Below are positions 11,531-23,017 of a stretch of 32,500 nucleotides of DNA, in pieces. The position numbers and the translations under genes are program-made. This DNA is from Stramonita haemastoma (taxonomy: Eukaryota > Mollusca > Gastropoda > Neogastropoda > Muricidae), in the NCBI GenBank assembly GCA_030674155.1, contig CM060317.1, positions 43,484,549 through 43,517,048 of the forward strand, written 5' to 3'. Positions within the stretch are counted from its first letter, which is position 1, and every line of letters starts with the position of its first letter. The notes below the pieces were generated by a model that saw only the letters and a list, made by a program, of their open reading frames with translations, was not told the DNA's origin and searched no databases.

Positions 11531-13950
11531 CACCATTTAGGTAACCGCATTCAAACTTCAGGGATGATGATGATAATAAAACCACTGATGACCTGAAAAA
11601 TCACTTTTGATTCTGTGATGATGATCATCAACATTATGATTCTCATTACTCTCTGCTGTGTCTGACTGTATTTGCAGGTGATCACAGAGGGCGGCTGCTG
11701 CTGGAGTTCACCTTTGATGACCTGATGAGGATCAGATCCTGGCATTTTGCCATCCGCCAGCACCGAGAGCTGATCCCTCGCTCTGTCATTGGCATGCAGG
11801 TTTGTCTCACACACACACTCTCCAGCCTCGACTGGGTGGTAATGTCGTCATGTCATCAAAATAGGATGTACATGTGTAGTTATAATTGTGATAATAGTAA
11901 TCATGATAATAATTATAGGGATGATAATGATAAGTGTCAGTTGTGGTGGTGATGATGGTAATGTCAACAATAACAAGAGCAGTAGCAACAAGGACAAAGT
12001 TGGTGCCAGCAAACATCATCATCACCATCATCACCATCGTCATCATCACCATTATCATCATTATCAACGTGTATGTTTCTGTTCTCACTGGGGATGCTAG
12101 GGGCTCTTTCAGTGTAAACAGTAGAGTGTGCCAGAACTTCATGTCTCAGTGATGTGAATATGGTGCAAGTGTTTTTCTGCATGTGCATATTTCTATGATT
12201 GTGCATCCCATCGGTCTGATCTGTGTGTGTTCTTATCTGTATATGTATTTGTATACATGTGTCTGTCTGATCTCTGTTTATTTATTTATTTATTTATTTG
12301 TTTATTTATTATCTATTCTTTTATATCGAGGATAATGGAATAAGCACCCGCATGCTTTTTTACATCCAATCCCTGTGTATGCAATTTTGTAAATCTTGTC
12401 ATCTGTTCCCACTGGCACACAATGGCCTACTCTTATGAAAAGCGGAACAGAATTTAACATGTGCACAAGATGTTCTGCTTGCGTTCGCACACAGGGCCTC
12501 AGTTTATAGTCTTATTGGAAGGACATTTGGGGAGAGTGGAGTCAGCACTGATGTTAACTCCTAGGGGAAAACCCCTTGAACGGAATCGAACCCGGGTTGT
12601 CAAATTGTGAACGCAATGTTCTGACCACTAGGCTATCCCGTCCCCGTGTGTGTGTGTGTGTGTGGTGTGTGTGCGTGTGTTGTGTGTGTGTGTGTGTGTT
12701 TGTGAAAGTTGTGTGTGTGGGTTTGTTTGTTTTTGTTTTTTTGCTGTTTTATTTTTTGTGATGATCCTATATTGGCTGTTCCCATGCTGCTTCTTCCAAT
12801 CTCTCCACCCCAGGGATAAAAATATATGTGGAGGTTATCAATGTTAATCTGCCATGGGGCCACCAATCAGAGTAGAGCTGCACTGCTGCTCAGTCAGTTT
12901 GATGATGTTTGGTCATGCCTGTTCAGAGCCCGAAATGTGACACACTTACTACTTCATCACAGCAGTCAGTATATATGTGTGATGTCCCCCTCCCTACCCC
13001 CCATGGTAGTGCTGTTTGTCTGTCTGTCTATGACAAAGAAGTGTGTGTGTGTGTGTGAATTGTTGACAGCCTGTGGACCCAGCCCTCATGGAGCAGATGT
13101 CCAAAAACATCACCCGTCAAGGCCTCACCAACTACACCCTCAATTTTCTCAGGGTAAGGAAGACAGTTTTTTTCAGTTCACCTCTTTCTGTTGATGATCA
13201 TAGATTTGGAGGTTTACCAATGCCACATCACACTTCACACAAGACAAAAGCAATAGATGAGACCTGAAAAATGAGTTTATGTTCTGAAAATAAAAAACCC
13301 CAAACCCATGAGAAATAAATTATCAGTTGGTCTTTGATGATGGTGAAAAGAAGAGGATCACGGCAGCGTACCACTCATGGTAGGCTTATCAGTGTGACAC
13401 CATGGGTGACACTACAGACAACAGTCTGTATCTTTACACTGGGAAAGAAGTATATTTTCACAGGAGAAAGGGATTTGAAAAGTCAACGTATCTAGTGTTC
13501 AGTTGTTGTTGTTGTGCGTTCCCCAGCTTAACACTCTGGGGGTCACCCAGAATGTGCACTCTAACTTACTTATCCCACTTGGGAATCACTGTGAGATTAA
13601 AATTGCATACTGAATGAGAGGTTTGCGTGTATGATTATTTTTTAGTGCCTCGCCATAGAGGCAGCCATACTCTGACTTCAGAGGGTAGTGTCCAGTGAAA
13701 CAATAGCCTCCTGCACTGTGCAGTGCTATTACTACTCTCTCTGTTTGTGCATGTGTGTGTGTTTTTATTTATTATTTTATTTTATTCTTTTATTTTGAGG
13801 ATAATGGAATAAGCACTCGTGTGCTTTTTTTTTTTTTTTTTTTACATCAGTCCCCATGTGTATGCAATTTTATAAACTTTGTTATCCATTCCCATCGCAC
13901 ACGCCTACTCTTTTTGAAAAGCAGAACAGTTTTAATGTGTGCGCAAGATG

Positions 13951-14016
<66 letters not shown>

Positions 14017-15360
14017 ACTGACCATGGAGCTTTGAGGATGGAGTTGACAACTGGTGATAGAAGTTGCAAAGTGAGGCAGAGTGTTCTGTTTCTTTTACTG
14101 GTGGCTGTTAGAACAGTGGCAATGGTGACACATTCAATTTGTTTACTTTACAAGATTCAGCGCTATATATATAAATTCCTAACATTATTATTGTCATTAT
14201 TATTATCATTATTATTATCAACGTTCTGGTGGCTCCTGTGACGGTACTGGAACCATTCGTATCGGTCAATGCCCTTCCAATGGATCATTCCAGTGCCGTG
14301 GAGAGGGGGGGTCTGCTGCATGGGTAACAGCTTGCCCTCCATACATACTTGCCCAGGCTTTGCGCTCTAAAGACTAGAGCGCAACTCCATAGTCTTCCGA
14401 GATGGATGAGTGCCTACTACTATTATCAATATTATATTATCTCATATGTACAGAAATCGCCATTGAAAATAACGCAAAGATAACAGCAGTATGAGTACAT
14501 CACAGGTTGAAGAAGATAGATTGCAGTTCATTAAGGTAACAGCACGCACTCACACACTCACTCGCACACATTTTCCACATCCTCCATCTAATATCAGTGA
14601 GAGTGGACAGACATTTATTTGAAAACAACAACAAACGCACCACACACACACACACATCGCACACGCACACATGCACACATGAACACACACACACTCACTC
14701 ACTCACTGACCCTCCCCTCCCCCCCAGGGCCCATACACATACACACGCACACATGCACGCACTCACCCTCTCACCTCAAACCCCCCCCCCACCACACACA
14801 CACACACATACACACACACCTTGCGGTACATACACCCCCCTGACGGGAACACCTTGTTTTTCAGCTGTGTGTGATCCTGGAGCCCATGCAGGAGCTGATG
14901 TCCCGACACAAGGCTTACGGCCTGAACCCCCGCGACTGCCTCAAGACCACGCTCTTCCAGAAGTGGCAGAGGATGGTGGCCCCTGTCGGCAAAGGTCAGT
15001 CAGTAGGGTCAGGGCAACGCCCTCACTGCCTTCACTGCAGCTTTTCTAGACAACTTGCTTTTTGTCATGGCAGCTTGGATTATGCCAGTGCCTGACATAC
15101 CCATGAGACATTCTCTGTGTTGGTTCTAGGGCATTGTCCATGTGGGATTCCTGCATTTTAGTCAACATTGCCGCAAAATAATGTGAGCAGTGTGCCCTAA
15201 TGCGTGCAACCCCCTATCCCCCTCCCCATACTTGAATGAAGAGTGGCAGACCCAGGATTTTTTGACATGTTTCTGGTGAAGCCATATATTTTTCTGAATT
15301 TGTACTGACTGTACTGAAATTTGTTTGGATGGATGATATGGGAGCGTGTGTGTGTGTGTG

Positions 15361-15404
<44 letters not shown>

Positions 15405-15414
15405 TTGTGTGTGG

Positions 15415-15470
<56 letters not shown>

Positions 15471-15521
15471 ATGTTCCTGAACAATTTTTGCACATGTATG
15501 TGCCCATGGAGTATGTGTGTG

Positions 15522-15560
<39 letters not shown>

Positions 15561-18500
15561 GTGTATGTGTGTGTATGTGTGTGTGCACATGCACCTAGCA
15601 ACATTGTGACTGACTGGAAGTGATGTGTGTACCTATGAAGCAGTTCATTTCCCCATGTCTGTTTATCTCTCTATCTGCCTCTCTGTCTGTGTGTGTGTTT
15701 GTGTGTGTCTGTCTGACTGGCTATCTGTCTATGTGTCTGTCTGTGTGTGTGTCTGTCTGTGTGTCTGTCTGTGTGTCTGTCTGGTGTCTGTCTGTGGTCT
15801 GTCTGTGTGTCTGTCTATGTGTCTGTCTGTCTCTTTGTCTGTCTCTTTGTATGTCTCTCTGTCTGTCTCTATCTGTCTTTCGGTCTGTCTGTCTCTATAT
15901 GTCTGTCTGTCAATTTATCTGTCTGTCTATCTATCTATCTGTCTGTCTGTGTGTCTCAGAGTCAGCACGTCCCCCCAGCAAGCGTAGGAAGCGGAAGGGG
16001 TCTGCCAGCAACAACAGTGGAGCAGGCAACAACAGCCGTGACGCTGCACCCTCCAGCAAACAGAAACGCTCACCAGGCCCTCATGGCTTCAGCCTGGGAT
16101 CCTCCATGCCAGGGGTAACACCCTCCTCCTCCTCCTTCGTCTCCTCTTCCTCCTCTTCCCTTTTTCTCTTTCTGTCATACAGGGCTTTTGGCCATTTTGT
16201 CCATGTCATGTCTCTTTCATACATGCCCCATGCCCATGTTGTTGTCACCTGTTTTGCTGTCTTCAGTCTCCATTCCCCCTGTGTTCTGTGTAGATAGATA
16301 TGCACTAGTTATCATTCAGCATACCCTTATTTATTGATTTACTTATTTTCTGTATCATGTATGGCTGCTTGACACTCACCAAACAACCATTATCCCCCTC
16401 AGTGTATGTAGATTGGTAGAAACACCTCAGGGCTGGACACTGTAGCAAGGTCACTGTTCTTTCTTTTTGTGTATCAACTTGTATCTTTTATGTTGTATTC
16501 TATTATTTGACATAACACTTATATAAAGCTTGTTTGGGGAATACTGTTTTGATGGTAAAGTAGATGGTGGTATTTTGATATTTGTCTTTGACAGGCTTTT
16601 CCTATTTTTTCCCCTTTGACTTTTTAATGTGTGAATGTGTATGGGGTTGGGAAATAAGTTGTTTTGTGTGTGGTTGATGCATGCATGTGTGTACTTATGT
16701 GTGTATGTTTGTGCATGTGCATGCAGGGGTATTTGTTGTTCGTGTGTGACCGAGTCAGTTCATGTGCTGTAGGGAGAGGTGTCGGCACAGCACAGCGAGT
16801 TGAAGCCTGGGAATAGGCTGTCTTGTGAAGAAGGGGTGTACCGTGTTGGATGATATGCTTGGCTGTCATGTCATGTTTAGCATACTCCCTAGCTGGCTGA
16901 TTGTGGTCAGTTCCTTATGTTCAGTTTTTTTTATGTGATTGGCAGGTACTTTTGTTGTTGTGCTGGTTAGGGTTTTGCTTGTCTTGTTGTGGATTATGGA
17001 GTGAATAGAAGGAGGTAGTGTGGGCACCACATATGGCATCAGTCACCTCATCCTCTGCACTTTGGGTCTTTTCACTGTTTTTAAGTTCACTTCTGTCAAA
17101 CAAGTCAGTGTCACTCTCATCGAGCTGGGCTTTTTTTTTTTCTCTTCTTTTGTTTCTCTGGAATGTGCTACTGTATATGAAGGTTCAGTTACTCTGCACC
17201 ATATGTGCGAAGCCATTAAAAGGTGCAAAAAAGAGAGTAAAGTAAGTGTCTGTGTAAATACAGATCAGACAGTTCTGCAGTGTCCAACATACTGCTCTTC
17301 TTAAGCATGTATACAGTTTTTGGTTTATGTATTAGAATGTCTGTGCATGTTAGCAGATATATCATGACATAGTGACAGTCACAACATTGGGGAGCAGATG
17401 TAGCATGACAGTTATGAAGTTAGGGAAAAATGTTCTTGGCCTGACAAGTAAGTTGAGTGTGTGGGTGAGAGTTCCCACCTGTGTGTCCTTCAAGGACATT
17501 TTCCCTCTGGAATCCACATTGGTGCTGAGTCCACTCCCTAGAAAGTCCTTCAAATAGATTTATAAACTGAGATCCTCGGTGTGAATTATGCAGAACATCT
17601 TTTTTTTTCATGCAGAACATCTCGTGCATACGTGTGTTCAATCTTGTCCATGTGTAAGAGAACAGGCCACCTGTGGCTGATAGCATGGGTGAGAAGAACA
17701 AACTTTAACACACACATTCACACACCCTGCTACCTGCAGAGAGATGTGCTCCAACAGGTTCGACTTGCCCATGAACACTGCCTGAAAAACTCAGAGCAGA
17801 GTCCCAAAGACTCCTCTGGGAGAAGTCAAAACTCAGAGCAGAGTCCCAAAGACTCCTCTGGGAGAAGTCAAAACTCAGAGCAGGTCCCAAACACTCCTCT
17901 GGGAGAAGTCAAAACTCTGTGCAAAGTCCCAAAGACTCCTCTGGAGAAGTCAAAACTCCGCAAGTCCAAAGACTCCCCTGGAGAAGTCAAAACTCAGTGC
18001 AGAGTCCCAAAGACTCCTCTGGGAGAAGTCAAAACTCCATGCAGAGTCCCAAAGACTCCTCTGGGAGAAGTCAAAACTCATTGCAGAGTCCCAAAGACTC
18101 CTCTGGGAGAAGTCAAAACTCAGTGCAGAGTCCCAAAGACTCCTCAGGGAGTTCAGGGAAAAGTAAAGTCAGTCACAGAGTCTAGTGAATCTTTGTTTTT
18201 TCCAGTGCATGCTGACTGTCCCTGACCCTGTGAGGCTGTTGTGTGTGACTGTTGTGATGTGTATAGATAGATGGACTAACCTTTAACTGCCGTCCTTCTG
18301 TAGACAATGCTTCCCGTCATCCACTGTGTGCTGTCTGTCTCTGTGTGGGGCATGAATGTCAGGCATGGAGGAGGGGGTGGTGTGTGGCTGGCTGGTGTAT
18401 TTTGGGCTGTGCATGTTTGTCTTGTAGGCAGAGAAGACCAAGAGCAAGAAGAAGAAGAAGAAGGCAGCGGAGGAGGAGGTGATGACAGAAAACAGTGAAG

Positions 18501-21500
18501 GGCTTCAGTGTAACGGACTAGAGCCTGCCTTTCCCGTAGTGAGGACAGTTTGTGTGAGGGTTGGCTGCTGACACCCACTGGACCAGCTCAGTAGTGTGAC
18601 ACGCACTCTTCCCTCTCTCTCTCTCTCTTTCTCTCTTTTCCTTTCTCTATGTCAGCTGCCCCTTGTTGCTAACCGTTTTCTTTCTCTCTCTCACTCTCTC
18701 TTTCCAGTAGTAACACCAGGTGCTAACATCTAACAGTGATGGGGAACACACATGGCTTTGGTCAGCTCTCGGGTAGCAGGCTGACATATTAGACACATTT
18801 CACTACTGTTTTTTATTTGACTACCGTATGATTTTTGCCACAGTACATAATCTTTATAAAAGAAAACTGCAGAGTTTCTGTCATGAGTCAAAAAGTAAAG
18901 TTTTATTGTTATAACAGTGACATTTTTTTGGGTGTGTTTGTGGTATTGCTCTGATTCTTTTGAGGATTGTGGCTAGCTGCACTGCAAATACTCTTTTCGT
19001 GGGCATGTGCGAGTGTTTCTAAATGCCAGTGTGATGTATAGGGCTGAAGTTTTGTGTTTTGAGACCAATGAAATGCTGAGGCCAGTGGTGAAAGTCATTC
19101 TTCAGACTGCAGAAAGACATTATACATGCTGCGGCATGTATGCAGAAGTAACTAAAGATGAGGAAGAAAGCTTTCAGCTGACTGAATGTGAGGACTTGCT
19201 GTTGCTGTTTGTCACTTCTTCACTGTATGAGCTTGACTGATAATGTTTGAAGCCAGTGCCCACACAATGTGGAGGGTAGGGGCTGGGAGAAGACCTAAGG
19301 CCAAAGTCAGTGCCATTGACAATGGCCATCAACTTTGAAAAAGTGGAACTTCTGATTTATTGGGAAAGAGATGGTGTGTTTCATCATAGTTATCCTCACA
19401 GTTGGTTTCTCTCTCTTTCTCTCTGTGTGTGTCTATTCTTTTCTCATTACAGAAGAACTTTCTCCTTAAATGATTAGCTCTCATTAGTCTGGCAACAACC
19501 CCCTTCATGTGTGGGCCAATGGCTTTTTGTGAATAAATCATTCAAACTCAAGGTCTGTTTCTGTCTGTTTCCCTAAGTCTTCCTAGTGTAAGGAACTGAA
19601 ATCAGGTTGTTACTACATCTCAGCATCCATTTCTTTTTGGTGTTCAATTTGGAGAAAAGTTTTGGCAAAGAGTTTATACCTCATTCTGCCCTGCCAATTT
19701 TCTTGTTACCACATTCTGTCCGTTTGTCAGGGTTAGTTTAAACAAGACCAAAAAAAATAAATCACTGTTCAGAATAGACATCTCTATCTTTGTTAAGCAT
19801 GTCTATGACCTGACACAGTATTTCATGAACTCACAAATAACAGAGAAATTATCAAATTCACAAGTATTTTGATGGCAAAAAGTCTGTAAGGTCTAAGAAT
19901 TAAGAGGGGTAGTATATGAGGTTTAAAAAAAAAATTATTATTTTTTAGCAACTTGTCTTCTTTCCTAAAGATTCACTCATTTTCATCCTTTCACACAAAA
20001 GTCTGCTGCCAAGGTTTGGTCAAAAGTAGTGAGTGGTTATGTGCTTATGCTAGAGGTTGGATGGGGTGGGTAGGGGCAGGGTGTTTGCAGAAGTTAAAAA
20101 CCTGCATTTGTAGAAAATGGGAAACCATATTATTTTCCTCTGCTAGCAGCTGTGTGAACTCTGTGATGATCCTGTCTTCTCAATCCATGTCTCTTCTCTG
20201 TGTGATTCCTGTGTGGTTGTGGGTGTGTCTGAACATCTCAGGTCTCTGTTTGTGTCTCATGCATCTGTCTGTGATGTTTGTGTATGAAGTGGATCAATGT
20301 TGTCACTGTTTAATATATCATTTGGCTTTAGGGCTTTTTTTGGGGGGGAGGGGTGGGGGGAGGGGTGTTATGAATCAGGGTTTAGGAAATACTTGTCATT
20401 TTTTTGGCCCCAGTATCTGTAGTGGCCATGCTATCTCAGTGCTGGTTCCAAGTGTGTACTAAAATCAGTCAGCTGTCTGTGGGTGTCAGCTTGTGACTTC
20501 TTTTCTGGTAGAAGTGCACCTTAAACCATAATCATCTTTCAAGATGGTGTCTGCCACTTTCTGATACTTTGTGAAGCTGTCACTAATCTGTTTTAACCAC
20601 TTCCCTGCCACTGTTTAATTATCAGCTGGTTTGTATTTATTTCTGTGCTGGGGCAAGATTTGACTTTTTTCTTTGTTTAAGTACTTATTAGTTCACTGAT
20701 TAATTTCTGCAGATGTCTGTTAGATTTTGGACATGTTTTCTTTTCAACCCCTAGTGTACTGTTAATATGAAAAGAGTTTGATTCTGTTGATCATTAGTAT
20801 AGCCCCCAAACTGTAGCAAAAAATGGTACACTTTTTGAATATATATATATGTCGCCACCCTTAAACCACATAAACTCTACACAAAATTGAGTGTCTACTG
20901 AATGCTATGTCAGACTTCCAGTAGTAATGTTACTGTCCACATTGTTATGGGAGATAATCTCTGTATTGGGAGGGTACCTCACAATTCAGGAGTAAATGGA
21001 CACAAAAGACTGGCTGAAAAGTTCTGTATCGTTGGTCATAGAAACAGCAGTGTGTGGTCAGTTGTTGACTGGTTAAAGGGATGGAACTGTGCTTTGATGT
21101 CACTACAGGCTTTTAGACAAGGTTTTGTTGTCTCCCTTTTTTTGGTGCAGTTTTGATGTGTCCCTGTGTTGATTGTGATTTGTGATATTAGGCTTACTGT
21201 GTTGTACACAGGGAGTGTTAGAGACCTGCATTCTTTTCTTTTTGTTTCCAGAGGGTTTTTTGGTGTTGTTTTTTTTTAGACAAAGGAGAAAGATTGGGTG
21301 AGGATAGTGTGATTGTTATCTTTGCACTGTTCTAACTTTTCTGACTGCCTGAGTTGTGTTCTGTTTAAATTTACAATGGGTGTACGCACAGCTGTTGAAA
21401 ACCTGTCTTCTGGTTTTTTGTTTGTTTATTTGTTCTTTTCTTTGTTAATGTTTCAGAAAATAGTTTAAAATCATAACAGAAGGTGGTGAAAGTGGGGTGT

Positions 21501-22199
21501 TTTTTTTTTGCTTGCTGTGTTTGAAATCTTTCCACTCTCCCCCTGTTTTCTTCTAAGATATGAGTGGTTTGTCTTTTGCTCTGGGTACAAATGTTGAATG
21601 GGGCATGGTTTTGAATCATGAATTGTCAGATGAAAGTTCTCTAATGGAAAAGTAGATGGGTCAGCTTTGCTTTGTGTCAGCAGTGGTGTAAATTCATCCA
21701 ACACTTTTGTCCTTCATTACTGATTACAAGATGTGGTGCCTGTCTACATTAAGATTTGTTTATCATGAATTTTCCATTTGTTGTTCTGGTGTCATTATTA
21801 TGAGGACAAGAAATATGAAAAAGAACCCTGACTGAAAAATGTTCAGAGAATTTGGACTATGCTGACTGTTCCCAGTTATGGTGTAAGTTGGCTCGTGAAG
21901 CAGTACAGTGATCATCCCGTTAAAACTTGTATGAAATCAGTTCTACTCTTTGGTGTGTGTCAGTGTGACTGGGGTTCTGACTAAAGTAAGGTCATTTAGT
22001 ACACAGACATAGAAAGGTGTCTCTCAGCTTTGGTTTGTGCTAGAATTCATTTTCTCCTAGTCTTGTTTATATTGATGTAGCCGGTTGTTGTTGAGTGTGT
22101 TATCTTCCATTGTTGTGATAGATCAGCCAGCTCTGTCATGTCTCCTGTTGGATCTATGCTGCTGGCCAGCTGCTGACTACTTTTCTTTTTTCTTTCTTT

Positions 22200-22242
<43 letters not shown>

Positions 22243-22382
22243 TGTGAGTGTGAGTGTGTGTGTGGTTTTTTTGTCAGGTGGAATATTTATACACATTACA
22301 TATGGTAACATTCAGTGAAACATTTTCATCCAAGTATGCAAAACACACCCAATTCATACAAACACACATGTATGGGCGCACA

Positions 22383-22467
<85 letters not shown>

Positions 22468-22952
22468 AATTTACTTTATTCCTATTTCTCTCTCATAAAT
22501 GTGGGTTGTTTTTTTTGTTTTTTTAGGGTGGGGGGGGGGGGGGGGGGGTATGCTGTTTTTATTCTATCCTAGGGCTGGATGGAAAAATGTCTGTCTGGTT
22601 ACCCTCAACACACACCATTTTCCATACAGCCTGTCTTGTCTACAGACATAAGTGACACATCACAAATAAAGATGAGCCAGATGACTACTGTGTACACTGC
22701 TCCCATACTGTGGGGTCCATCTCTTACCTCAAGAGGACCCGGAGGCTTGACCAGCATGTAGGGTTGTGCATTGGTGGATAGGTCATTCTGCTGTTTGCAG
22801 TCCACTGTCTGTACTCCCCCTCCCCACATCCTCCATCCATTTTCTTTGGGGTAGCACATGTCATGTCATGTAGTGTATAGACAGTTCTTGACCCCCTGTA
22901 CTCCTTTAGTAAGTAGTTTGTTGTGGTGTGTGTGTGTGTGTGTGTGTGTGTG

Positions 22953-23017
<65 letters not shown>

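Noticed and set aside
15321..15987. Long Val/Cys- or His/Thr-rich frames here and in other GT/CA regions
   Set aside because: Pure microsatellite translation artefacts.
17581..18225. 214-codon open frame with repeated SPKDSSGRSQNS-like and VPKTPLGEVKT-like peptides
   Set aside because: The frame runs through a 42-bp minisatellite whose length is a multiple of three. Unit indels switch the repeated peptide between frames, and there is no homology or splice link to LDB.
19007..19240. 77-codon frame with a normal-looking amino acid mix
   Set aside because: No recognised domain and no convincing flanking splice sites or codon bias. It lies in what would be intron or alternative 3' UTR.
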